Source: SZUA-430 sp040080835
Lineage (GTDB): Bacteria; Pseudomonadota; Alphaproteobacteria; Micropepsales; Micropepsaceae
NCBI GenBank assembly: GCA_040080835.1
Contig: JBEBHP010000001.1
Location: forward strand, 1 to 64,000
Length of the DNA: 64,000 bases
Reading direction: 5' to 3'
Shown here in pieces: positions 24,317-32,569 of this stretch (its first letter is position 1; each line of letters begins with the position of its first letter). The notes beneath the pieces are model-generated. The model was not told where the DNA came from and did no database searches. It saw only the letters and a list, made by a program, of their open reading frames with translations. The translations under genes were made by a program, and so were the position numbers.

Positions 24317-26386
24317 CTAAGGCCTGAGCCCCCATCCCGCGAACTGCATCGCGATCCCTGGCTCCACCTGCGCCGCGGCCGCCAGATCAGATGCAGCCCC
24401 AGCCTTGTCACCCAGCCGCAGCTTCGCAAGCCCGCGCCCGAACAGGCTCATCGGGTTGCCCGGAAACCCTGGCACCAACTGCCGGAACTCTACGTCATAA
24501 TCCTTCACTGCCTTCGCAAACTCTTTCCGCACGAGATGTGCGAAGCCGCGATAGGCGTAGACATAGTCCGCGCCCGGCTCGAGCACGAGTGCGTGCTCGC
24601 AATCCCTCAACGCCTCGTCGAGCTGAAGCCTGAAGCGCGCCCTGAACCAGCATCGCTTCACCCACTGCGAGGCATCATCCGGAAAGGCTTTTAGTGTGGC
24701 CGTGTAGGCGGCAAGCGCCCCGGCCGTATCTCCCTTGTCGACAAGCACATCCGCAACACCAGACATGGCCGACGATTGCGTCGGATCAAGTTTCAGGACA
24801 GCATTCAGGTCTGCAATGGCCATCGACCATTGCTTGAGCGCCTGGTAGGCGTTGGACCGGCCGTACAGCGCGGCAACGCGGGCAGTCTTCGGGATCTTGC
24901 CCTTAAGGTGCGCCGTGCACACCGCGAGGCGCCGCCCAGGCGTCACGTTGCGACCGGCGTTGCATTCATCCATGGCAACAACTGGAGGCGTCACGGCAAT
25001 CTGCGCACGCGGTGGCGACTTGTCTGGGGGCAACTTGAGTTCGACAATCCACTTGTCGACAGCGGGATCAAGGGCCCGCGCAGCATTGATCTCCGCCTGT
25101 CCCTCATCCACACGACCAACACCCTTCAGCGCCAGGCCATGCACGTACATATGGCCTGGCGAAGAATCGAAGCGGTCCGCGTGGCGCCGGACAATTTCCA
25201 TGTTCCGGTACGCCTCAGGCCCCTCACCCATGCGAAGAAAGGCCACCGCCACCTGGAAGCTGAGCGCCGGATCCATCTTCTTGGTCGCGGTGATCTGCGC
25301 AAGATCAACCTTCGCCCATTCGAACGATTTCGGCCCCAGCGAAATGTAGGCATTGGCGCGCGCAATGCGCGTCAAGAGGGACGGCGCACGCTCAAACGCG
25401 CGCGTGTAGTCTTCGATTGCCCTTGCTGGTTGCCCGAGCTTCTCAAGGCTGTCGCCCCGGTTCTTGAAAGCCGCCGCATATTGCGCCAGCGAAAGCGCCT
25501 TGTTGAAATCCGTGAGCGCACGCGCATAGTCCTTGCGCGCCATCCAAACATTGCCGCGATTGTTGTAAAAAAAGCTTTGTGAGGGATCAAGCGCGATGGA
25601 TCTGGTGTAGTCCGCGATCGCCTCGTCATCACGGCCCATATGGTGAAGGAGCTCGCCGCTGGTTGCAAAGTCCTGTGCCACGTTTGGCTCCAGCTGCATT
25701 GCCATTTGCTGGTTCCTGTAAGCCTGAACATAATCCATGACGCTTTCGTACAGGTTTTCGCGGCCACGATAGGCATCGGCATTGCGGGGATCGATCTGCA
25801 GCGCCGTATCGAAGTCGCGCAAGGCCGCATCATTTCGACCCAGCTGCATTAGGGCAAGGCCACGAAGGCTGTAGGTATTGGAACTGGCCTGCAGCTGGAT
25901 CGCACGAGTGAAGTCCCTGATGGCAGGTTCCGGTTGTTGCATCCGCAGATACACAAATCCCCTGTTCTCCAGGGCGCGGGCCGAATGTGGATTCATCCTG
26001 ATGGACGTGTTGAAGTCTGCAAGCGCCACCTTATAGCGCTCCAGCGCAAGATTTAGGTATGCGCGCTCGCGATAGTCTTCCGAATTGCCGCGCAACTTGA
26101 TCAGGTATTCGACATCGACCGCCACGCGCGGATAGTCATTGAGGTCGAAATCGGCGCGCACGAGGCGATGCTGCGCTGTTGCAAGTTCGGCCGCCGAATG
26201 GCCCGGCTGCGCGAGGTAGCGCTCGCATGCGTCGGCGCGCACCTCAGGCTTGATGGAGGACGGTGGCGACTGGCAGTTGCCATAACCATCATCACGCTGC
26301 GCCACCGACGGCCCGCCACCCATCACAAGCGATAGGCTAACCGCGAAAACCACTCTTCGCACAAATGTGCTGCTCAAAGATGTCAT
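24317..26386 (-). CDS. Large secreted TPR-repeat protein
   Basis: 689 residues with a signal peptide (MTSLSSTFVRRVVFAVSLSL, cleavage near SVAQ). From about 95 to 670 it is built of TPR-like helical repeats with the pattern W/Y..A..D...A..L.P, for example YKVALADFNTSIRMNPHSAR, AIRDFTRAIQLQASSNTYSL and AIADYTRSIALDPSQSFFYN. A short non-TPR linker with a Cys pair sits near 465-500. TPR stacks bind partner proteins; in the periplasm such proteins often help envelope assembly. No partner can be named from context. Downstream is the cold-shock-like gene, upstream IS debris. Confidence 0.85.
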   Translation of the reverse strand: MTSLSSTFVRRVVFAVSLSLVMGGGPSVAQRDDGYGNCQSPPSSIKPEVRADACERYLAQPGHSAAELATAQHRLVRADFDLNDYPRVAVDVEYLIKLRGNSEDYRERAYLNLALERYKVALADFNTSIRMNPHSARALENRGFVYLRMQQPEPAIRDFTRAIQLQASSNTYSLRGLALMQLGRNDAALRDFDTALQIDPRNADAYRGRENLYESVMDYVQAYRNQQMAMQLEPNVAQDFATSGELLHHMGRDDEAIADYTRSIALDPSQSFFYNNRGNVWMARKDYARALTDFNKALSLAQYAAAFKNRGDSLEKLGQPARAIEDYTRAFERAPSLLTRIARANAYISLGPKSFEWAKVDLAQITATKKMDPALSFQVAVAFLRMGEGPEAYRNMEIVRRHADRFDSSPGHMYVHGLALKGVGRVDEGQAEINAARALDPAVDKWIVELKLPPDKSPPRAQIAVTPPVVAMDECNAGRNVTPGRRLAVCTAHLKGKIPKTARVAALYGRSNAYQALKQWSMAIADLNAVLKLDPTQSSAMSGVADVLVDKGDTAGALAAYTATLKAFPDDASQWVKRCWFRARFRLQLDEALRDCEHALVLEPGADYVYAYRGFAHLVRKEFAKAVKDYDVEFRQLVPGFPGNPMSLFGRGLAKLRLGDKAGAASDLAAAAQVEPGIAMQFAGWGLRP

Positions 26387-26588
26387 CTGCCATACATGAC
26401 AAGGTCAGATGAAATGGCCGTTAAACAGCAAATTGAAACATTTCAGTTTGCCAAATCGTAACTTCACCTCGAACGGAAACCCGAAGGAGATCGGTGAGAC
26501 TGGCTCAAATGCTGACCGCCTAGAAAATTCGTTGTGAAAGCTCAGGGGTGGACGCGGTTGGCATGAAGACTCAACGAACGCGGCACCC

Positions 26589-26895
26589 GTGATCGGCCCG
26601 TTGCACTTCGCAGTCCCCGGCAAAACGGACAAGCAGAGCGCCTCATCGGTTCAGTACGGCGCGAATGCCTCGATCACGTCATTGTCTGAAATGGGGTTCA
26701 TCTGCGCACACTCCTTTCTGAATATGCTGACCACTACAACACGAGTCACACTCAGCTTGCGTTAGAAAAAGACGCGCCGAACACTCGATCATTACTTTGC
26801 GTCGGCAAAATCGTCTCGCAGCCGGTCCTGGGCGGCCTGCATCATTCATTCGAAAGAGAGGTCGAAGCGAAAGAAACCAATATTCAGTAGGGACA
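26589..26895 (+). mobile_element. IS481-like element copy D, 3' remnant
   Basis: About 300 bases match the 3' quarter of the intact copy (ATCGGTTCAGTACGGCGCGA, LALEKDAPNTRS, VGGLHH-like end) and finish with AATATTCAGTAGGGACA at 26895. The frame has an internal TGA after VIV and other changes. The 5' end of the element is missing. It lies 123 bases before intact copy E in the same orientation. Confidence 0.85.
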
Positions 26896-26911
26896 GGCTA
26901 TGCGCTTCACC

Positions 26912-27018
26912 TCAAAACGGCATAAGCAGTGAAGCAAAGCGGATTACATCTGTCAGATTCTTGAGACCGGACTTTGACAGCAGGTTGCGGACGTGCCAGC
27001 GCAGCGTGGCCACGCTCC
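26912..27018 (-). pseudogene. LuxR/GerE-type regulator, C-terminal scrap
   Basis: Reading leftward from the IS boundary at 27018 the frame gives SVATLRWHVRNLLSKSGLKN then LTDVIRFASLLMPF and TGA at 26912-26914. The LRWHVRNLLSKSGL...D...A stretch is the recognition and last helix of a LuxR-family HTH domain. The rest of the gene was removed when IS copy E landed or in later rearrangement; no continuation is seen after 28233. Confidence 0.7.
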
Positions 27019-28233
27019 TGTGCCTACTGAATATTAGATTCTTGCGCAGGACGGCCAATCACGCACTATCCGAAATCTCCATTGAAGTTGCAACGTTGCG
27101 GACATGGCAAGATTCCGCCATCAATGACGCGTAAGTCCCACCGTCGGACATTTCGTTCTTCGCGGCTGCGCCATCCCCACCATGCTGCTTTTGCTCGCCA
27201 ATATCTTTCTCGCGATCGGCGATCTCTTCAGATCCGAGGCGTCGCTGCATGCCGAAGTCATCCGGCTCCGTCATGAAAATCTAGTGCTTCGCCGCCAGGC
27301 TCCGAAGCGATTGCACCTGAACAATTTGGACCGCTGGTTTCTGGTGTGGCTGCACTGGCTCTGGCCGGAACACGCCAGGTTGTCGCTGCTGGTGACGCCG
27401 GGCACACTTCTGCGTTGGCACAGACAAGGCTTTCGCAGCTACTGGCGCTGGAAGTCTCGCGCCCTGCCCGGCCGACCCAAAATTGACCTTAAAACCATTG
27501 CACTCATCAAGCGGATCGCCAACGAGAATGTGCTGTGGGGCGCACCACGCATCCATGGTGAACTGCTCAAACTAGGCTTCGCAATTGCCGAGTCAACGGT
27601 TGCGAAATACATGCCGCGCATTCGCCTACGTGGCGGCAGCCCGTCCTGGCGAACATTCCTCTCGAGTCAAATCGACGGCATTGCCGCCATCGATCTCTTC
27701 ACCGTTCCCACCATCAACTATCAAGAGCTGTATGCCCTCGTGGTCGTCGGATTGAATCGCAGGCACCTTGTGCTTGTAACCGCGACATGCCACCCCACGG
27801 CTCTGTGGTTGGCCCAGCAGATCATCGAAGCCTTCCCTTGGGACACGGCACCCCGTTTCCTGATCCGTGACAACGACGCGAAATTCGGCCACGCGTTCAA
27901 AAGGCGAGTGGAATCCTGTGGCATGCGTGACAGACCCATTGCGCCTTTCAGCCCTTGGCAAAATGGATATGCAGAACGTGTCATCGGAACTATTCGGCGC
28001 GAATGTCTGGATCACGTCATCGTCTGGAATGAAGCCCATCTGCGGGCGCTCCTGGCTGACTATGCCGACTACTACAACGCGAGCCGCACTCACCTTGCGT
28101 TAGAAAAAGACGCCCCGGACACTCGACCAGTACATCGCGTCGGCAAAATCGTGTCCCTGCCCATCTTTGGCGGCCTGCATCATCGGTACGAAAGATGCGC
28201 CGAAGCGCAAGAATCTAATATTCGGTAGGGACA
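27019..28233 (+). mobile_element. IS481-like element copy E, complete
   Basis: 1215 bp from TGTGCCTACTGAATATTAG to AATATTCGGTAGGGACA. The terminal repeats of about 28 bp (ends TGT/ACA, then CCTAC.GAATATTAGATTCTTGCGC) are inverted copies of each other. One intact transposase frame fills the element. I see no clear direct target repeat in the flanks (CTCC versus ACGG), which suggests rearrangement after insertion. It is the only copy of the five here that could make functional transposase. Confidence 0.92.
27182..28228 (+). CDS. IS481-like transposase, intact
   Basis: 348 residues. The N-terminal 110 hold a coiled start and an HTH region; then comes an HTH_21-like piece (GAPRIHGELLKLGFAIAEST) and the rve integrase core. 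Catalytic residues appear to be Asp171 (AAIDLFTVP), Asp230 or Asp232 (LIRDNDAKFG) and Glu265 (NGYAERVIG). The stop codon TAG lies inside the right inverted repeat. It carries out cut-and-paste or copy-type movement of the element; the 5' ATG at 27182 is the start that aligns with the other copies. Confidence 0.9.
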   Translation: MLLLLANIFLAIGDLFRSEASLHAEVIRLRHENLVLRRQAPKRLHLNNLDRWFLVWLHWLWPEHARLSLLVTPGTLLRWHRQGFRSYWRWKSRALPGRPKIDLKTIALIKRIANENVLWGAPRIHGELLKLGFAIAESTVAKYMPRIRLRGGSPSWRTFLSSQIDGIAAIDLFTVPTINYQELYALVVVGLNRRHLVLVTATCHPTALWLAQQIIEAFPWDTAPRFLIRDNDAKFGHAFKRRVESCGMRDRPIAPFSPWQNGYAERVIGTIRRECLDHVIVWNEAHLRALLADYADYYNASRTHLALEKDAPDTRPVHRVGKIVSLPIFGGLHHRYERCAEAQESNIR

Positions 28234-28255
28234 ACGGGCTGCATCCTCACCGACA

Positions 28256-29593
28256 TTGCTCGAGAAGCGTCATCAGAGCCGCCTGCTCGAAAAAATAGAG
28301 CAAAAGCCTGTGTCCGGCCTCAAGCCAAATCCCCGCAACGCCCGCACCCATCCCGCGTCACAGATCGCAAAGCTCAAGGCGTCGATTGCAAAGTTCGGAT
28401 TCACCAACCCAGTCCTGGTTGATGAAACAGGCATGGTACTGGCCGGTCACGGTCGACTTGAAGCCGCGCAAGAATTGGGGCTCGCAGAAATTCCCACCAT
28501 TTGCATCTCAAACCTCACCCCAGCCGAAAAGCGCGCCTACATGCTCGCCGACAACCGGATTGCCCAGCAGGCGGGCTGGGATGACATCATCCTTGCTGAT
28601 GAGCTTACCTATCTGTCTGGCGATGATATTGGGTTCAGCGTGGAAGTGACAGGCTTTGACACGGCCGCAATCGACCTCTTGCTCGATCATGGCAAGCGGC
28701 CCTGCCCTGACCCAGAGGCCGACAACATCGTCGAGCCCAGCACGAGCTCACCTGTCTCCCGACTTGGCGATATCTGGCAACTGGGAGGACATCGTCTCAT
28801 CTGCGGCGACGTCCGAGATCCCCGTGTGTGCGAGCAACTGCTGGACGGAGATCTGGCACAAATGTTGTTTGCCGACCCGCCCTACAACGTCCTGATCGAC
28901 GGACACGCCCGCGGCTTGGGCCGCGTTCGCCATGGCAACTTCGCGATGGCATCCGGCGAGATGTCACCTCTGGCATTCACCGGGTTCCTGGAACGAAGTT
29001 TCGGCAATTGCGCCATGGTATCGGCCAAGGGCTCCATCCACTTCATTTGCATGGACTGGCGCCACATGCCTGAACTGCATGCTGCCGGACTGCGTGTTTA
29101 CGGCGCCCCGAAGAACCTGATCGTGTGGAACAAGACCAATGGCGGAATGGGAAGTTTCTATCGCTCCCAGCACGAACTCATTTACGTCTTCCGGTATGGA
29201 AACGCTCCGCACATCAACAATTTCGGCTTGGGTGAGACCGGGCGCTACCGCACCAATGTCTGGGTCTATCAGGGCGTAAACACGTTCCGGAAGGGCCGTA
29301 ATGAAGAGCTAAACATCCACCCCACGGTCAAACCCGTGGCCCTCGTTGCTGATGCCATACGTGATTGCTCACGGCGAAGGGGCATCATCCTCGATCCATT
29401 CTCGGGCTCTGGAACCGCGATCATTGCAGCCGAGAAGACAGGGCGACGCGGTTACGCCATCGAGATCGACCCGACCTATGTGGATGCAGCCATCCGACGT
29501 TTTGAGCTCTTCACCGGGGTGGAGGCAACCCTCGTCGGAACCGGGGAAACCTTTGCCACGGTCGAACGGCAACGCATTGGCAAACAACATTGA
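28256..29593 (+). CDS. ParB-like domain / DNA methyltransferase fusion
   Basis: 445 residues from a TTG start. Residues about 15-100 form a ParB/Srx-type domain (GLKPNPRNARTHPASQIAKL, LAGHGRLEAAQELGL). The methylase core has motif IV FADPPYN at 205-211 and motif I DPFSGSGT at 380-387; the order IV before I marks a beta-class N4-cytosine or N6-adenine enzyme. Such fusions are common orphan methylases of phages and integrative elements, without a partner nuclease; none is seen here. The IS481-like element ends 22 bases upstream and may have removed the original start and promoter. DUF5681 and terminase genes follow in the same direction. Confidence 0.88.
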   Translation: MLEKRHQSRLLEKIEQKPVSGLKPNPRNARTHPASQIAKLKASIAKFGFTNPVLVDETGMVLAGHGRLEAAQELGLAEIPTICISNLTPAEKRAYMLADNRIAQQAGWDDIILADELTYLSGDDIGFSVEVTGFDTAAIDLLLDHGKRPCPDPEADNIVEPSTSSPVSRLGDIWQLGGHRLICGDVRDPRVCEQLLDGDLAQMLFADPPYNVLIDGHARGLGRVRHGNFAMASGEMSPLAFTGFLERSFGNCAMVSAKGSIHFICMDWRHMPELHAAGLRVYGAPKNLIVWNKTNGGMGSFYRSQHELIYVFRYGNAPHINNFGLGETGRYRTNVWVYQGVNTFRKGRNEELNIHPTVKPVALVADAIRDCSRRRGIILDPFSGSGTAIIAAEKTGRRGYAIEIDPTYVDAAIRRFELFTGVEATLVGTGETFATVERQRIGKQH

Positions 29594-29624
29594 ACTCGAC
29601 CCTTGATTAACCCGGGAGGTGCAA

Positions 29625-30068
29625 ATGGCACGCCGAAATTCCGAAACGCCCGAATCACCTGACCCGTCATCACGCAAGGCTGACAACCCCAAAGGTTACG
29701 GCAACCCACCAAAGGAGCACCAGTTCAAACCGGGAAAGTCAGGCAATCCCAAGGGCCGCCCGCGAGGCACTGTGAAGCTTGCCGGGATTCTCGGAAAAGC
29801 GATCCAGGAACAGCGTGTAGTCACTGTTGGTGGCCGCAAGACCACGATGTCCAACATGGAAATCATGGTTCGCAAGACAATGGAGAAGGCAAATGGCGGC
29901 GATGCGAAATCCTTCAGCCTGATGATGAACCTGCTGGCGGAGCACAACCCGGAACTCCTGGCCGAACTCCGCCAGCGCACGCTTGAGGCTGAGGACCAGG
30001 AACTACTGAAGGATTTCCTCACACGCCACAACCCGAAACCCACAGTGACCCGAAAGGAAAACCCATGA
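29625..30068 (+). CDS. DUF5681 phage-associated protein
   Basis: 147 residues starting MARRNSETPESPDPSS behind CGGGAGG. The signature FKPGKSGNPKGRPRGTVKLA at about 35-55 is the DUF5681 motif. The remainder is helical and charged. DUF5681 proteins usually lie just before terminase large subunits and may act like a small terminase, though this is not proven. It overlaps terL by four bases. Confidence 0.85.
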   Translation: MARRNSETPESPDPSSRKADNPKGYGNPPKEHQFKPGKSGNPKGRPRGTVKLAGILGKAIQEQRVVTVGGRKTTMSNMEIMVRKTMEKANGGDAKSFSLMMNLLAEHNPELLAELRQRTLEAEDQELLKDFLTRHNPKPTVTRKENP

Positions 30069-31531
30069 CCACTTTAGGACTTGATTCACTGAAGGGGCCG
30101 TTGACGCCAGAACTCATGGACGCCATCTGCCGAAATGACCTGTACACGTTCTCGGTCAAGGCATTCCCGCATGTGTTCCCAGGGCCCGTCTTCCAGCGCA
30201 ATTGGCACCACAAGCTCATTGCGCGCGCTCTTGCGGACGTGCTGGCGGGACGGATCAAACGCCTGCTGATCACCCTTCCACCCCGCCACCTCAAATCCTA
30301 TTACGCTTCAATTGTGTTGCCGGCCTTTGCACTGGGCCTTGATCCGACCACGAACCTGCTTTGCGTCTCCTACGCCTCCGAACTCGCGGCCAAGCACGCC
30401 CGTGACTGTCGCGCACTGATGCAGTCCGGCTTCTACCGGCAAATGTTCCCTGACACGAGATTGGACCCCAAGCGCACCATTGAAAGCGACTTCAACACCA
30501 CGGCTCGAGGCTGCCGGCTGGCCACCTCGATAGGTGGACAGATCACCGGTCGAGGAGGAGAAATCATAATCATTGACGACCCCATCAAGCCGGTGGATGC
30601 GGCCTCCCCCAACATGCGCCAGAAGGTCATTGACTGGTCAAACAACACGATCTTCAGCAGGCTCAACGACAAGAAGTCCGGGAGCATCATCCTGGTGATG
30701 CAACGCCTCCACGATGATGATCTGGCCGGCCATTACTTGCGAACTGGTGACTGGACCCACATCAACCTGCCAGCAATCGCGCAGAAACTGGAGGTGCACC
30801 TGCTGGGGCGGGGGGAGTTCTACCGGCGGGACCCGGGCGAGCTTCTCCATCCCGAGTTCGAACCCCAATATGTGCTCGACGGCCTTCGCCAGCAAATGGG
30901 CAGCGCAAACTTCGCAGCCCAGTATCTCCAGGAACCAGTGCCATCCGACAGCCCGCTCCTGAAATGGAGCTGGTTCCGGAACTACGATGCCCTGCCAGCA
31001 GCAGGCAGCACCACCGAGATCTGGCAGTCATGGGATACGGCCGTCACCGGCAATGACTACAGCGACTACTCGGCCTGCATCACCGTCATGGTGCACGAAA
31101 AACGGTTCTATATCCGGGATGTGTTCCGTGAGCGTCTGGACTACCCGTCACTTCGCCAAAAGATCGTCGCGATGGCGGGCCGGTACCCGAACACCCGGGT
31201 ACTGATCGAGGACAAGGGTTCAGGCTCCTCGCTCATACCTGACCTCCGGCGGGACGGTCAGGTTCGCCCCATCGCCTTCAAGCCGGAGGGTGACAAGATC
31301 TCAAGGCTCGTCAGCCAGACTGCGGTCATCGAACGCGGCGATCTGCTGATTCCGACGCAGGCCCCATGGCTCCCGGACTTCCGGCGCGAGCTGATGCAGT
31401 TCCCGGAGGCAAACAACGATGACCAGGTTGATGCCCTGTCACAGTTCCTGATCCACATGGACAGCCGCGTGCGCAACAAGGCCATTGTGATGGATCTTGA
31501 CGACTTCATGGGGCGCTTTCGCTACTCATGA
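30065..31531 (+). CDS. terL: Phage terminase large subunit
   Basis: 488 residues. The ATPase part shows LLITLPPRHLKS (Walker A variant, about 68-79) and IIIIDDPIKP (Walker B). The C-terminal RNase H-like nuclease has its acidic residues in SWDTAVTGNDYSDYSA, VLIEDKGSGSSL and NDDQVDALSQF. The full length and motifs suggest an intact packaging motor, but no portal, protease or capsid gene lies next to it. It is therefore part of a stripped prophage or of an element that keeps TerL for another reason. Confidence 0.9.
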   Translation: MTTLGLDSLKGPLTPELMDAICRNDLYTFSVKAFPHVFPGPVFQRNWHHKLIARALADVLAGRIKRLLITLPPRHLKSYYASIVLPAFALGLDPTTNLLCVSYASELAAKHARDCRALMQSGFYRQMFPDTRLDPKRTIESDFNTTARGCRLATSIGGQITGRGGEIIIIDDPIKPVDAASPNMRQKVIDWSNNTIFSRLNDKKSGSIILVMQRLHDDDLAGHYLRTGDWTHINLPAIAQKLEVHLLGRGEFYRRDPGELLHPEFEPQYVLDGLRQQMGSANFAAQYLQEPVPSDSPLLKWSWFRNYDALPAAGSTTEIWQSWDTAVTGNDYSDYSACITVMVHEKRFYIRDVFRERLDYPSLRQKIVAMAGRYPNTRVLIEDKGSGSSLIPDLRRDGQVRPIAFKPEGDKISRLVSQTAVIERGDLLIPTQAPWLPDFRRELMQFPEANNDDQVDALSQFLIHMDSRVRNKAIVMDLDDFMGRFRYS

Positions 31532-31692
31532 ACCAGCTGCTGCACCTGGATTCTGGCAGCGTGCGGCGGCAACATTCAGCTGGACTTGCGCACCAAAGGA
31601 CGCATTGCTGTCACCTGCCCCGCAGCGCTCAAGCCTCCCGGGGCTCGCCCTTGTGACGACGCTGATGTCGTCAGCACATCATGAGGGACACC

Positions 31693-32028
31693 ATGTCGAA
31701 GAAATCCAGCACCACTCCAAATGCCATCAGTATTGAACCAAAGCCGAAGCCGGTCAGTGCCAAGCAGCCGACCAAGGTGAAACCTGCAAAACCCGTCCAG
31801 CCGCAAGAAAAGCCGGACGCCTCCACACGCACCGGCAGCAAGATCGATGCGGTGGTCACCATGCTGCGAGCAAAGCACGGTGTTTCGATCACACAGCTCG
31901 CCACCGCCACGGGCTGGCAAGCCCACAGCATTCGGGGCGCAATCTCTGGTCATCTCAAAAAGAAGTTGGGGCTGAATGTCCTGAGCGAGAAGATTGATGG
32001 CACCCGCCGCTACCGCATCGCGAAGTAG
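31693..32028 (+). CDS. DUF3489 protein
   Basis: 111 residues from the ATG at 31693 (GAGGG ribosome site). A Lys/Pro-rich N-terminus (to about 50) leads to the DUF3489 wHTH-like region: SKIDAVVTMLRAKHGVSITQ, LATATGWQAHSIRGAISGHL, KKKLGLNVLSEKIDGTRRYR. The family is thought to bind DNA. It begins the DUF3489-DUF2924-recombinase trio. Confidence 0.88.
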   Translation: MSKKSSTTPNAISIEPKPKPVSAKQPTKVKPAKPVQPQEKPDASTRTGSKIDAVVTMLRAKHGVSITQLATATGWQAHSIRGAISGHLKKKLGLNVLSEKIDGTRRYRIAK

Positions 32029-32038
32029 AGGTGGCGAG

Positions 32039-32569
32039 ATGCCTTCACCACAAAAGAAGAAAGCGCCCGGCAAGCCCGGGCGCAACTTTGTCGGACTGTC
32101 CGCCCCGCTGGACGCATCGTTAGCGCATTTGGAAAAATTGGGAATTGAGGCGCTACGCGCACTTTGGACGAAGCGCTTTCGAAGCAAACTACCCCCGATC
32201 GCATCGGCAGATATCTTGCGTCGTCTCATCGCCTGGAAAATGCAAGTCGAAGCCTTTGGCAGTTTTGATGAGCAAACGGCGACACGTATCAACGCCCTGA
32301 TGCGGGTGGTTCAAAGGCGCAAGGATAACGCCTCAGCGCCACTGCCAGGAATAACGCTCAAGGCAGGAACGATCCTTGTGCGGGAGTGGCGCGGCGTGGA
32401 ACACCGCGTGCTGGTGCTGGACAAGGGGTTTGAGCATCGGGACAAACGCTATCGGAGCTTGACCCACGTTGCGCGGACGATCTCTGGTACGCATTGGTCG
32501 GGGCCAAGGTTCTTCGGACTTGAAGCTGGCCAATTGAAGGCCACGCTCAACTCCGATGGCACACCATGA
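32039..32569 (+). CDS. DUF2924 protein
   Basis: 176 residues from the ATG at 32039, with GAGGTGG upstream. Typical DUF2924 sequence: LAHLEKLGIEALRALWTKRF, ILRRLIAWKMQVEAFG, then LKAGTILVREWRGVEHRVLV and ISGTHWSGPRFFGL at the end. Almost always found just before a serine recombinase, as here (four-base overlap), which suggests a DNA-binding helper or directionality factor; that role is an inference. Confidence 0.9.
   Translation: MPSPQKKKAPGKPGRNFVGLSAPLDASLAHLEKLGIEALRALWTKRFRSKLPPIASADILRRLIAWKMQVEAFGSFDEQTATRINALMRVVQRRKDNASAPLPGITLKAGTILVREWRGVEHRVLVLDKGFEHRDKRYRSLTHVARTISGTHWSGPRFFGLEAGQLKATLNSDGTP

Noticed and set aside
24776..25582. 268-residue open frame opposite the TPR protein gene
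   Set aside because: No ribosome site or family features; the TPR frame explains the sequence fully.
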